From assembly GCA_019722365.1 (NCBI GenBank), contig JADFUC010000954.1, positions 620,001 to 684,000 on the forward strand: 64,000 bases of DNA, written 5' to 3'. This DNA is from Lithospermum erythrorhizon (lineage: Eukaryota > Streptophyta > Magnoliopsida > Boraginales > Boraginaceae). Under the pieces are notes generated by a model. It worked only from the letters and a program-made list of their open reading frames with translations, did no database searches and was not told the origin of the DNA. The number at the start of each line of letters is the position of its first letter. The stretch's first letter is position 1. The translations under genes and the position numbers were made by a program. This document shows positions 1-11,044 of this stretch, piece after piece.

Positions 1-445
1 GAAAAAAAGTTAGATGATCAACGGTTGGAGTCATGGTCGGGTGGGTATTAGGCCCACGAGTACGGTCCAACTATTGAGCCACATCTATTAAGTTTAGGTT
101 TAATGTGTTTATAAAAAAGCCACAATATTATATTTCATATTGAAGCAATTATATTCAATATATTATTTTATATTATTCTAGCATTGTTCACATGGTACCA
201 GAGCCAGATTATATAAAAACATTAAAGCTAATATATAGAGGGAGAATTTTATTGATGAATGACTTGACTATAAAATAATATATTGAATTGTTTGAATATA
301 AAATACAATATTGTGTCTTATTTGTAGACATATTAAATCTAAACCTAAAGTAGACTCGATCATATCTATATGGCTCAATAGTTGGACCGTACTCGTGGGC
401 CTATTACCCACCCCACTATGACTTTAACATCAATCATTTTGAGAT
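1..445. repeat. Large imperfect inverted repeat with LTR/PBS-like centre
   Basis: The left arm (about 13-175) reappears as reverse complement at about 250-445. The best-conserved part reads GGCCCACGAGTACGGTCC (about 52-69, and again inverted near 384-401). The centre contains TGGTACCAGAGCC at 193-205, close to the initiator-Met tRNA primer-binding site of many plant LTR retrotransposons (TGGTATCAGAGCC), directly after a left arm ending ...TGTTCACA. This suits a short LTR followed by its PBS and then a second LTR in opposite orientation. The element may extend left of the window. A large-TIR MITE is the alternative. Confidence 0.5.
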
Positions 446-2639
446 GGACGGAGTATATATTATTAGAGCCTTTTATTTTTACCCCAAAAAATTGTATATA
501 TTAGAGAGGGTCCCAACATTTTTAGGCCCATGATAAAAATAAAATATAGGCTCCTCTACTATGAATGATAAGTTTTCAACAACTATCTTCGTTTTATTTT
601 TTACATTTTTATAGGTGATAAATATTGGCAGTGCAACATTTATAATAAATAAAATAAATCCACTAAATAAAATGAAATTATATAAATAAAAGAAATAACA
701 CATGGACTTTGAAATAATAGAAATTCACAAGAAAGAATAATAACTCATAAATTCATGAAATTTGAAATGTTTGAATAATCAATACTTATTACTAAGTATC
801 ATTGAACATATAGTAGATGGAGAAGTTGCTTTTTAATCGGTGACAATTTTTGTTGATTTAACACTTTACTTCTATTTATGTTAATATATTACTTATTATA
901 GTAATTGAAATAAGCAAATACACATTAAAAATTATCAAATATTCAAAAATAAAAAGTAGACCAAACGGACCAATTATTTACATAGGTCATATTAATAATA
1001 ATTAAATTAACTATGGAGTAATACTTGATGTATCATTCCAAGTTAATTATGGAGTATCATTTAATTCCTTTTGTAATTGATAACTGTTAAATCAACTTTT
1101 TAAAACTGCATCTTCTAGAAAAACGTCAAATAATAAATAAATTAAATTAAATTAGGTCAAACGGAAGTACTGTACATACATTATTAATGTCTTGTGGAAG
1201 GTTAACTATGAAAAATATAAGAAAATCACTAAAGAAATTGTTGTGGGTTACCAGCAAAGTAGAATTCATATATACACGAGTAGTCCATTTATACATATCT
1301 CGCTTGCATATAGTATCAAGCCATGCAAGGCCCCGCAGACGGCTGATTTATAGCAGCAGTAAGTAATTATTGGCCGAATTCAAGCGGTCACGCTTCTGCT
1401 ATGTATATCTACATGCTTAATAAGCATGACGGTGACTACGAATCGCCCGGAGTGACATCTCTGATAACCTCCTCTATATCGTATGATGACAACATACGGA
1501 CGCCTTTGTTGACCATATCAACGTATACATACAATGAGTAATTGGTAGAAAGGAAGTAGAGAAAGGATAGGAGAATATGGATGGGAAATAAATCAATAAT
1601 GATGTCTGGGTTCATAATAAATACTGGGCATTTGTGACGAAATAAATTCGTTTTGTCTTAAAATCTCACAAACGTCCCTTTGTATGATTGGAGAATCTAA
1701 CTATCCTATCAAGTATGAACACCTAATAATTTTTGAAGTATTTCTTTCTTATGGATGGTTGCAATGAAATTATATGATATGCTATTTTAGGAATGGAATC
1801 AATCATAGATTAGTGACATTTGATACATGGCAATAAAGATTCACACATATACAATTTTTTAAATAATTTTTTATATTTAAATTAACCAACAAGTCTCTTA
1901 TGAGTAGAGGATGATTAGTTATGTATCCTAATTTTTTCACTTAAATCTCTAATAAGATAATAAGAGGTTGTTTGTTAAACTCATTAAACACTTAAAATTA
2001 ATTAATTTAGTATTTAATTTATTAAATTTATTTGTTAATAAATTATTTTTAAGTACTTATTAAAATCCTTAACAAAATTTTCAGCTAGTAAATTTCTTAC
2101 TTATTTTTTTCCTCTTAAAAAATTATCAAGTTCAGGGAGCAAAGCCTAAATTTACATATACTTTCTCCTCCTATAATTTCTTTCACATCTAACTTATCCA
2201 TCTATTATTATTATTAGTATTTGGTAATATATTACTACATTCTAACCCATTCTAGCAATCCTACTGTAGAATTCCTATAACAATAGGACAATAATAACAT
2301 ACCTCAATACCTCTAATATACACCCTGCATCCGAGTAAATACATAATATAATATCTAAAGCCATCACCTCCAGATCATCAAACTATAAAGAGAAAAAGAG
2401 TCTGGCTGGAGATGAAATCAATATACACAAAAAAATCACATCATGAAAGTAAATCAGGATACATCAGATTACCCTTCACCTAGGAAGTACTTCAGTCTCG
2501 ACGAAAGAACTATCAATGATTGTTGATCGCGAAGCATTTACTGTTGTCTTCCCTATATTACCTACAGAGGATGAAGTCTGAGAACTACCACTGTAGACTG
2601 GCGAGATGTATGAGGTTTGTGGGACCCTGAAGAGGTTGA
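446..2639. other. AT-rich intergenic DNA, no gene seen
   Basis: No reading frame here resembles a known protein. The sequence is AT-rich with homopolymer runs and scattered MITE-like scraps such as GACGGAGTATATA near 448. The short antisense frame at 2476-2688 overlaps the LTR-like sequence that follows and shows no recognisable domain. Confidence 0.5.
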
Positions 2640-2945
2640 TTGAGCCTAAGCATGTTTGATCAACCATGCAGATTATCATGCAGATCATCCTGGATAGTAG
2701 GCTGCTTTCTTTAGGCTGTTTTCTTTCTGTTTTTTGAATAAGCTATTCTCATGGAATTAGCCGTTATGTTTATCCAGTTTGTTAGCTAGAATTGTGTTCA
2801 GTAGTTGCTGGTTATTAGACTACATTTTAGGAGGCTGTTCAACGTAAATGTAAGGTGTTTGACTATAAAAGCCATCTAATTGCTTTCAATAAAGAACAGA
2901 GGTTTTACACTCCATAACCTGCATTCGACAGCAGTGCCTCTGGCT
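2640..2945 (+). mobile_element. Possible LTR fragment (TATA and AATAAA arrangement)
   Basis: The segment has the order expected of the end of a plant LTR. CTATAAAAGCC at about 2862 (TATA-like) is followed about 20 bases later by CAATAAAGAA (polyadenylation-like), then a T-rich stretch ending near a CATTCGAC tail. No PBS, polypurine tract, second LTR or target-site duplication was found, so this is a weak call based on signal order alone. Confidence 0.25.
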
Positions 2946-3495
2946 TTTCATTGCGTTGGCAATAACATCAAGAGTGATAGATTGTGAGGTAGAGATCAAT
3001 TGGTATTGCATAGTATTGTACATTTGTACCACACATAATTTGTTATTTATGCACAATAATACAAGATATAAGTGGGATCGCCTAAATTATTTTACATTAC
3101 GACTTTTAAAGTTTGACATATTCAAAGCACAAACGATGAAAGTCTCTTAAACAAGGTGATGTAAAATAATATAATTTACATTTTTTAATCAAGAATGAAT
3201 CTAAACACTTTACGAATTCAAGTATCTTTCCAGCTTCCACTCAAAGCGGCTTCATGACGATAAAAAAAAAGGGTGCCTTTTACCATCACAGAAATGTTAT
3301 GATGTCTAAAGCTATTAGTCTTTTTACGTTCGAGTGTTTCTCCACCCTTTGTCCATCTCCATTAATATCTCCTTTGTCCCATAAAGATTGTCCACTTTCT
3401 CCCACCCCCATGATCAAATCTCCCTCTCTTCTTCAAGAATTATATCCTAAATTCCCCCAAATCAATCAAGAAAACGACCTTAACCATTTCAAACA
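2946..3495 (+). promoter_or_regulatory. Promoter/5' leader region of the ARF-GAP gene
   Basis: The region before the start becomes pyrimidine-rich (about 3330-3480), as is common in plant leaders. It includes a Stowaway/mariner MITE-end-like string at about 3370-3400 (TTTGTCCCATAAAGATTGTC). No clear TATA box was assigned. Confidence 0.35.
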
Positions 3496-6400
3496 ATGTC
3501 TTCATCAAAGCGTTTGAGGGACCTTCAAGCCCAACCAGGGAACAAGATTTGTGTAGATTGTTCAACCAAGAATCCTCAATGGGCATCTGTATCATATGGT
3601 ATTTTTATGTGCTTGGAATGTTCTGGTAAGCATCGTGGTCTTGGTGTTCATATTTCATTTGTGAGGTCTGTTACTATGGATTCTTGGTCTGAGCTTCAAA
3701 TCAAGAAAATGGAGTTAGGTGGTAATGAGACGTTTAATAAGTTTATTTTGCAATATGGTGTTGCCAAAGAAGTTGATATTGTTGCTAAATATAATACCAA
3801 AGCCGCAGAAGTTTATAGGAATAGGATTCAGGCACTTGCTGAAGGGAAGCCTTGGCAAGACCCTCCTGTTGTTAAGGAGGTTGTGGGGAATAATGGTGGG
3901 TTTTCGGGGAATAAGCCGCCCGTGTCTAGGGGTGGGAATGGTGGGGGTTCTGGTTGGGATAATTGGGATAGTTTTGATGGAGGGAATGGGAATTTGAGGA
4001 GGAATCATACGGCTGGTGAATTGATGGGTGGAGGTGGGGGAGGAGGTTCGGTTGGGAGGTCGAAGTCTACCCAGGATATTTATACCAAGTCTCAGTTGGA
4101 GGCTTCGGCTGCGAAAAAAGATGACTTTTTTGCTAGGATGCTTGCGGAGAATGAGACTAAGCCGGAGGGGATTCCGCCTTCCCAGGGAGGGAAGTATGTT
4201 GGGTTTGGATCGAGTCCTTCTCCTGGTTCGAGGAGCAATGCTAGTGATGATGGTGATGTACTCTCATTTGTTTCTCAGGTAGGGGAATATATGTAATGTG
4301 AATGCTTACTGGGATCTTGTAGTGATTTTATTTATTGACGCGTGTGGATGTTTATGATTAATTGATTTTGTTGAATGATGTTTTATATGGTATAGGGATT
4401 CGGCAGATTGTCAATGGTAGCAGCTTCCGCAGCCCAATCGGCTGCCAATGTTGTTCAGGTTGGGACACAGGAGATTAGTTCAAAGGTACTCGAATGGTCG
4501 AACCTTTCAGTTATTATGTTTTAATTTATCTAGTTTATATATAGCATGAATTTGAGAAAAGCATAATTTGATAGGGCAGTTGGTCAGTAATATTATTCAT
4601 TTATTTAATGTCTGAAATATTTAGTATTGTGTAGATGCATGAACTCCTTATTGGCATGGATGGATTATCTGTTCTTGGTTATTTAATACCCTAGTTGTGA
4701 TCCATGTTGCATGATTGCTTCAAATTCCATGGTTGTAGATGATTCTCCCTCCATCACAATTTCTATGTCTCATTTTGCTATTCATGGAATAATACACCCA
4801 TCTTTGAATCAATAATTGGCATCCCAAACGTTGTGTTTACACGGTGAAATTATTGGCATTAGATTACACGGTGAATAATACTCTATCTTGTATTATGTTG
4901 AAGTTGTGCATTTTTTGAAAAACAAATTACATCAAGATTAATTGAGGTAAAAAACACATTTTTAAATTGATTGGTCAAGGCTCCTATACAATTTAAGATA
5001 GAGAGAATATTTATTTGTTCTCTTTGAGGTATTACTTTCTTGTGTATTTACACGATAGAAGCTTTGTTACATTTGCTCTCTAAATCTATCACTTGTACCT
5101 TCTTAGAGTTTCTTTCTTTCAGATTGGAGACTCTCCATTCCTTAGCTTTCATATGGTAGCCAAAAATCAATGTTTTATTCTCATAGTAATTAGTAATGAC
5201 TTATTTTGAAACAGGATCCGTTACAAATATTTGTCACACCGACAAAATTTTACTACCTTCATCCCTAAAAGATTGTCCATTTTGTTATTCAGTGTCAAAA
5301 TTAACAGACTTCTCAGTCCTAATTGACATATATAACTTTGATTTGAATCAAAATTATCTTTTCAATTGTAAAGTAGGTTGAAAATACTGTCTGTTCTTTA
5401 TTTCATTTGTTTCTTAATGTTGTGCTGTTGTTGTAAAGAGAGTTGTCTTGGCCTATAAAGAATATTCGGGATATTCTGTTAATTGCATTAAGAAGGTAAT
5501 GTGATGCACATATAGTGAGTTTGTGTTCAATAATTCAATTTCACTACATGGTTATTCGTTTATGTGTGGAAGGTTACAACACTTGCCATTATAATATTGG
5601 TAGTTATGCTTTTCTTTTATTTGAGGGGTAAAAGTCATGTTCTCCTGTTTCATTTATGTGTCGATTTAAGGAGAATGAGAATTTAAGAGAGAGAATTAGC
5701 ACTTGCGAATCATACTATGATTATACGTTTGAGTAAGTTTTCGCTTGGTAAAAAAGAAATAATAATAATAATAAAAAAAAAAGCTTACTCTTGGTAAGGA
5801 AAACAACTAAAACTCCATTTTATAATGAGCACAAGAGACTAGGGAATCGTTGTATGCATGTTTTATGAAGATAATTTTACTTTAGACTGTCTTCATATGT
5901 TCCAAGCAGTTCACGACTTTTGATCTGCTCATTGTTTTTTGTTTTACCACTATAGGTTATCCTCCATTCTAGGGGTGGTTATAGCAACAACTAAATTAGT
6001 ATTATTGATGCTTAGCTGACAAAATAATTGATCAGCCTGCATAACAATTTTCCTTGTACAGGTTAGGGAAGGTGGTTATGACCACAGGGTGAATGAAACT
6101 GTCAATGTAGTGACTGCCAAAACAACCGAGATTGGACAGAGGACATGGGGACTCATGAAAGGGGTGATGGCTTTGGCCACTCAAACGGTGGAGGAGCTCG
6201 CTAATGAAGGTGGTGGTAGTAGTACTAATGAAAGTGGGAACAGCCACAATTCTAAATCATGGAATACTAGTGCTGATGTGCAGCCTTCAGCAGGCCAACA
6301 ATTTAATTCTGCCAGCTCTGGCTCTTGGGATGATTGGGGTAGTAAAGACCACAATAAAGACGTTGCTACCAAAGGTTCTTCACCGACAAATGGGGATAGC

Positions 6401-6529
6401 TGGGCAGGCTGGGATGATGCTAAAGATGATGATGACTACGATAACTTCTATCAGGGTGCGTCTGGTACCAAATCTGCAGGTTATAGTAGTGAATCTGATT
6501 CGAAGTGGACTGAAGGAGGTTTCCACTAA
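3496..6529 (+). CDS. AGD7: ADP-ribosylation factor GTPase-activating protein (AGD6/AGD7 type)
   Basis: Stimulates GTP hydrolysis on ARF GTPases, controlling coat assembly at Golgi/ER membranes. Exons by splice signals: 3496-4278, 4396-4485, 6062-6529, all phase 0, joining into a 446-residue protein (Arabidopsis AGD7 is about this size). The N-terminal ArfGAP zinc finger is intact: C19-X2-C22-X16-C39-X2-C42, with the catalytic arginine in GKHRGLG (R47). A Gly/Ser-rich linker, the segment QLEASAAKK...[15 protein letters not shown], exon 2 ([20 protein letters not shown]) and the [16 protein letters not shown] and WDDWG/WAGWDD C-terminal blocks are typical of the AGD6/7 subgroup. The start is chosen because it gives the family N-terminus. 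A frame opening at 3254 overlaps this start by 22 bases and could act as an upstream ORF if the transcript begins that early. Exon 3 has a decayed copy at 13958-14536. AGD6 and AGD7 cannot be separated here. Confidence 0.92.
5250..5392. mobile_element. MITE-like repeat in ARF-GAP intron 2
   Basis: Starts with CTACCTTCATCCCTAAAAGA, a mariner/Stowaway-type terminus, and continues with sequence that also occurs at 63838-63985 (shared GATTTGAATCAAAATTATC and GTTGAAAATACT). Two dispersed copies with a common start indicate a repeat family. The opposite terminus was not identified. Confidence 0.5.
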
Positions 6530-7225
6530 GGTTAGCCTGTACTACCAAGTGTCAACCTTTCGAAAGATCATTTTAAACTCCAGTTCGTCATCATCCATTT
6601 GCGAATCTGAAACCGATTGTTTCTTGAACATAGTTCATATATGTAAAATTGCATACAACCTTTGTAATGTCCATTGGATAGATATTTTCTCATTTTTTAG
6701 GATATTTTCTTTACGACTTCACATTTTTTCACTTAAGCTAAATTTTTTGATTATGTAATGACTTAAGTTGATGTATAATTGGATGTAATGTTTGAATGTT
6801 TTTGTAATTCTTTATATCTTACATTCTTACCATCAGTTTACCTTGATTTGATCGGTCTATATCTAGATGAATATAGATCGATAGAGCCTTTTTGCATTTC
6901 CATGGAACATGGTGAAGCTGCACATTACTAACACAACATATGGCTGAATCTGCAGGCTGATAGATAAAATTATTCTGATTAACTATTAAACAGTTTGTTA
7001 ACTGATTCGAAAATCAAATCAAATAAAGTCTTATTCCACTAAGTCGACTTCATTTCTTCTTGCACATAAACGAATTCCACTTGGAGCTCTAAATTGCATT
7101 TCATGTCTCATTGTGTATTCTCATCAGTTTGAGATCCTCGAAAGACATCTTATTATCTTCTGCATGGGTTTTATCATCTTTAACCTTGCCCTGTCCTTTG
7201 ACTTCGTACCCCACTCCTCACGATT
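6530..7225. other. ARF-GAP 3' UTR and downstream flank
   Basis: Non-coding. Recognisably repeated at about 14537-15230 (for example TTGTCCATTGGATAGATAT-like and CACAACATATGGCT strings occur in both), which shows that the duplication includes the 3' UTR and beyond. Confidence 0.6.
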
Positions 7226-7678
7226 AGAATTTCATAAATGAGAAATTGAATCCGACAGGTAGGCCAAAGCCAGGAGCGAAAATAACCGAGTGGAATGCGA
7301 TTGGAACGAACCGATTTAGGTTCGAAAAATAAATAACCGAATGTATTTCGGTTCGGTTCGGTTTTCCCTCGAGAACCGATCGGTTCGGAACCGAACCGAA
7401 CCGATTTACTTATTAATTAAAAATTAAATATATATATAACCGAAAATAACCGAGAACCGAACCGAAAATAACTTGAACATAACCCGAAAATAACTTAGAG
7501 AACGAGCAAAAAACGAGAGGAAAATAACCGAAAATAAGCTGAATCGAGCAGAGTAGAAATAACAGAACCGGCCGGAACCGATTCAATCGGAGGCCAGGCT
7601 AGTTTCGGTCAATGCAAAAATAACGGCTTGGTGGGTTCGGTTCTTGTTTTTAAATAGAGTAGGCAGAAATGGATAGTC
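7226..7678. mobile_element. Insertion rich in GAACCGAACCG repeats, present in only one duplicate
   Basis: The homologous region of unit 2 (about 15215-15240) lacks this stretch. It is bordered by TCACGATT (7218-7225) and CTACGATT (7679-7686), which match at seven of eight positions and look like an 8-bp target-site duplication as hAT elements make. Inside is a dense imperfect palindrome of GGTTCGG/CCGAACC (about 7345-7410) and CCGAAAATAACCGA repeats. No clear terminal inverted repeats or coding sequence were seen. A similar CCGAAC-rich patch lies near 52220-52345. Confidence 0.5.
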
Positions 7679-8189
7679 CTACGATTGTTTACACCGAATT
7701 TCAACCATTATTTATAAATGGTATCTAATGTATATTTATTAGAATACGGAATTCAAAATTTATGATAGAAATTTCTTCTAAAAAAAACGTCAATTAAAAT
7801 AACAAGATGAAGTACTTCGTATATAATGATATGAAAATAGCGGAAATTAGAATCAACTTCGTATATAACATTGGAAGAAAGGGGAGGATATAAATTCTAC
7901 ATGGTTGAATGTGATATTGAAGGCTCCTTAATTTTAGGAGAGAAGTGGTTGGAAATTTGTATTAATTGTGGCTTGTCTTTATTGATTTTAATAGCATGGT
8001 GTTTTGTTTTACATTTAATTTTCATTCAAATAATTTTATTTAAATCTATTTTTTGATCATATACAACATTCATTTTAATTTGGTCCGTATATATATAATG
8101 CTTAATTTGAATACATACCTTTAAATATAAAAAATTTACTATATAAAAATGATAATAAGGGGATGAAGCTGTTACAAATTAGGTAATTG

Positions 8190-8385
8190 AGAATTACACC
8201 CTCTCAGCCAACTGCTGAATCAACTGCTCCAATCCTCCACCACCACCGCCGCCGCCGCCTCCTCCCACCACCACCACCGAAACCCCCAACTCCTCCGCCT
8301 CCATGCCCTTCGAATACCATCTGTATATTCGCTCTAGCAGCCCGCATATTATTGAAATAGTTATTCAAATTCAATCTCTGATGTT
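8190..8385 (-). pseudogene. Fragment of a RING-H2 E3 ubiquitin ligase gene
   Basis: On the minus strand one frame reads NNYFNNMRAARANIQMVFEG and, after a glycine-codon-rich GGN run and a frame change, another reads GLEQLIQQLAERV followed by a stop. ANIQ-[MIF]-V-[FIL]-E and GLEQLIQQLAE are the conserved linker segments N-terminal to the RING-H2 domain in plant BCA2/RDUF/RHC-type ligases. No RING cysteines or zinc-ribbon coding follows, and a frameshift separates the two motifs, so this is a non-functional gene scrap in the upstream region of the PPR gene. Confidence 0.6.
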
Positions 8386-8479
8386 AAGCATAACTCAAGG
8401 TCCTCTAAGCTCCCAAATAACTCTTGCTCATAATTTAATTTATTACGGAGTATATTGTTAGATTCTTCAAACTGAATTA

Positions 8480-10939
8480 ATGAGGAAACTCTTCTGTAGT
8501 TCACATCAGTTTTATAATTGTAATGTTGTATTTACTAGAAAAATTCGAATTCAGAACCTCGAATACTATTTGTGTCATGGGCAATTTTCATTTTTGTCTA
8601 TTTGGTCATCAAGAAATGGTGTAGATGATAATAAAATTGAGGAAAGAAAGGATTTGTATGATTGTAATGATGGGTATGGAAAATTTGAGGAAAAGGGTAG
8701 TGGAGATTTGAAGGGTTTGGCGTTATTTGATAGGAATGATGATGGTGGTAATTATGATTTTGAAAAATTGCCTGATGATGTACAAGGAAAAAGATGTGAT
8801 TTTGGTGACGAGGATGATGGTGAAGAGTCGGAAGAGGATAATGGTGAGAATGAGAATGATGATGGTGATGATTTTCGAGTTTTGGATTCATTCAATCAGA
8901 AGCAGGAGCAGCCTGAGATTTTGAGAGGTATTGGGGACATTCAAGATGAAATGAGACACCCTTTAGTTAAAGAAATGTGCAGATTGATTGATATGCGCTC
9001 AGCGTGGAATTCGAAGTATGAATTAGAATTAAGGCGCCTATTGAGATGTTTAAAGCCAAAACAAGTGTGTGCTGTGCTAAAGTCTGTGTCTGATGAACGG
9101 GTTGCTTTGAAATTCTTCTATTGGGCCGATAGGCAATGGCGGTATAGGCATCACCCTCTAGTGTATTATGCAATGCTTGAAGTTCTTAGTAAGACTAAAC
9201 TGTGTCAGGGTGCTAAAAGAATTCTCAGTCTTATGGCACGGAGAAGGATTAAGCGTTATCCTGAGGCATTTTGCAATGTGATGATTTCTTTTAGTCGGGC
9301 AGGAAATACGAGAAAAGCAATGCAGATATTGACTCTGATGCAAAAGACTGGGACTGGACCTGATTTGTCCGTCTGTAATACTGCAATCTATGTGTTGGTA
9401 AAGGGAAATGATCTGGACAAGGCCTTGAGGTTTTTGGAAAGAATGAAAGCCGTTGGTATTCTCCCTAATGTTATCACATATAACTGTTTGATCAAGGGAT
9501 ACTGTGATATGTATAGAGTCGAAGATGCCATGGAGCTAATTGAAGGAATGCCATGCAAAGGCTGTCCTCCCGATAAAGTTAGTTACTATACTGTGATGGG
9601 ATATCTTTGTAAGGATAATAGAGTTGATGAAGTGAGAGAGTTAATGGAGAAGATGTGGAAGGATAATAATTTGTTACCGGACCAGGTAACTTATAATACT
9701 GTGATTCACATGCTCTCTAAGCATGGCCATGCCAATGAGGCATTGGAATTCTTAACGGAGGCTGAAGAGAAAGGATTGTATATTGATAAAGTTGGGTATA
9801 GTGCAGTAGTAAACTCATTATGCAAAATGGGAAGGATGAATGAAGCAAAAGAACTCGTCCAAGAAATGTTTCAGAAAGGGTGCACCCCTGATGTGGTGAC
9901 ATATACTTCTGTTATACATGGTCTTTGTCTGGTAGGAGAGCTAGATCAAGCTAAAAAGTTACTGAAGCAAATGTTAAAGCAGGGATGCAGACCAAACACC
10001 ATCTCCTTTACAGCGTTGCTAAGTGGTCTTTGCAGAAATGGAAGGTCAATGGAGGCTAGAGAGATGATGAGCTCAAGTGATGTGGGGTGGTGGACCCCTA
10101 ATGCTGTGACATATGGTGCTGTGATGCATGGATTTCGTAGGGAAGGAAAATTTACCGAGGCCATTGAAGTGGTCAGGGAAATGATCCAGAAAGGATTTTT
10201 CCCAAATCCAGTTGAAATTAACTTACTGATGCAATCTTTATGTAAAGATGGTAGACCTGAAGAAGCCAAAAAAGTTATGCAGGACTGTCTGAACAAAGGA
10301 TGTGCTGTTAACGTAGTCAATTTTACAACTGTCATTCATGGATTCTGTCAAAAGGGGGACCTGGATGCTGCTCTCTCAGTCTTGGATGATATGTTTCTGA
10401 TTGACAAGCATCCAGATGTGTTTACGTACACTACGATAATTGATGCATTGGGAAAGACTGGTAGGATTGACGAGGCAATTGAGATGGCCAAGAAGATGCT
10501 CCATAGAGGTTTGGTTCCTACTCTAGTGACTTACAGGGCTGTCATCCACAGATTCATTCAGTATAACAGGTTAGATGATTTACTCAAATTATTGAAGAAG
10601 ATGTTGCCGAGGCAGGATTTTAGAATAGTTGATAACTTGGTTATTGAGAAACTTAGTAGTTTTGGAAATCTTGATGCCGCTTATAATCTCCTAGAGAAGA
10701 TTCTTGGATTTCCATCTAAAACAGATGCCAATACTTGCCACAATCTCATAGAGAATTGTTTGAAGAAAGGGAATCCGCTCTTGGCATACAAAGTAGCCTG
10801 TAAAATGTTGAAGCGCGATCTCGTTCCTGACCTAAAATTATGTGAGCAGGTTAGTAAAGAGTTGATGCGTCGTGGTAAAGCAGATGAGGCAGACAAACTA
10901 ATGCTCAGTTTTGTGGAGAGACAATGTGTGTCTTCTTAA
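8480..10939 (+). CDS. Pentatricopeptide repeat protein, P class
   Basis: An intronless 819-residue protein. An in-frame stop seven codons before the ATG supports this start. The first ~45 residues are basic/hydrophobic with few acids, compatible with an organelle presequence. Residues ~50-145 form a very acidic Asp/Glu/Gly/Asn-rich linker encoded by GAT/GAA-rich low-complexity DNA. From ~225 to ~800 there are about 16-17 tandem 35-residue PPR motifs, with repeated signatures such as PNVITYNCLIKGYC, PDVVTYTSVIHGLC and VNVVNFTTVIHGFC. There is no PLS pattern and no E or DYW extension, so it belongs to the P class, which binds organellar RNA and usually acts in processing, stabilisation or translation rather than editing. 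The RNA target cannot be read from the sequence. Unit 2 of the local duplication lacks this gene. Confidence 0.95.
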   Translation: MRKLFCSSHQFYNCNVVFTRKIRIQNLEYYLCHGQFSFLSIWSSRNGVDDNKIEERKDLYDCNDGYGKFEEKGSGDLKGLALFDRNDDGGNYDFEKLPDDVQGKRCDFGDEDDGEESEEDNGENENDDGDDFRVLDSFNQKQEQPEILRGIGDIQDEMRHPLVKEMCRLIDMRSAWNSKYELELRRLLRCLKPKQVCAVLKSVSDERVALKFFYWADRQWRYRHHPLVYYAMLEVLSKTKLCQGAKRILSLMARRRIKRYPEAFCNVMISFSRAGNTRKAMQILTLMQKTGTGPDLSVCNTAIYVLVKGNDLDKALRFLERMKAVGILPNVITYNCLIKGYCDMYRVEDAMELIEGMPCKGCPPDKVSYYTVMGYLCKDNRVDEVRELMEKMWKDNNLLPDQVTYNTVIHMLSKHGHANEALEFLTEAEEKGLYIDKVGYSAVVNSLCKMGRMNEAKELVQEMFQKGCTPDVVTYTSVIHGLCLVGELDQAKKLLKQMLKQGCRPNTISFTALLSGLCRNGRSMEAREMMSSSDVGWWTPNAVTYGAVMHGFRREGKFTEAIEVVREMIQKGFFPNPVEINLLMQSLCKDGRPEEAKKVMQDCLNKGCAVNVVNFTTVIHGFCQKGDLDAALSVLDDMFLIDKHPDVFTYTTIIDALGKTGRIDEAIEMAKKMLHRGLVPTLVTYRAVIHRFIQYNRLDDLLKLLKKMLPRQDFRIVDNLVIEKLSSFGNLDAAYNLLEKILGFPSKTDANTCHNLIENCLKKGNPLLAYKVACKMLKRDLVPDLKLCEQVSKELMRRGKADEADKLMLSFVERQCVSS

Positions 10940-11044
10940 TATGTCAACAGGATCTCAGTTGAACCAGAGATGGCCAGATGGGAGCATTTGATCATCAAAT
11001 CAGCTTAGTTTGCTTCAGGTGCACTTCTAAAGTTATTGTTCTTA

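Noticed and set aside
3715..4282. Open frames on both strands inside ARF-GAP exon 1
   Set aside because: They are shadows of the glycine-rich coding sequence; their products are low-complexity with no family similarity.
8598..8891. Histidine-rich antisense frame across the PPR acidic linker
   Set aside because: It is the complement of GAT/GAA-rich codons of the PPR protein.
9946..10335. 129-codon antisense frame within the PPR gene
   Set aside because: It lies wholly inside a clear PPR coding region and has no independent support.
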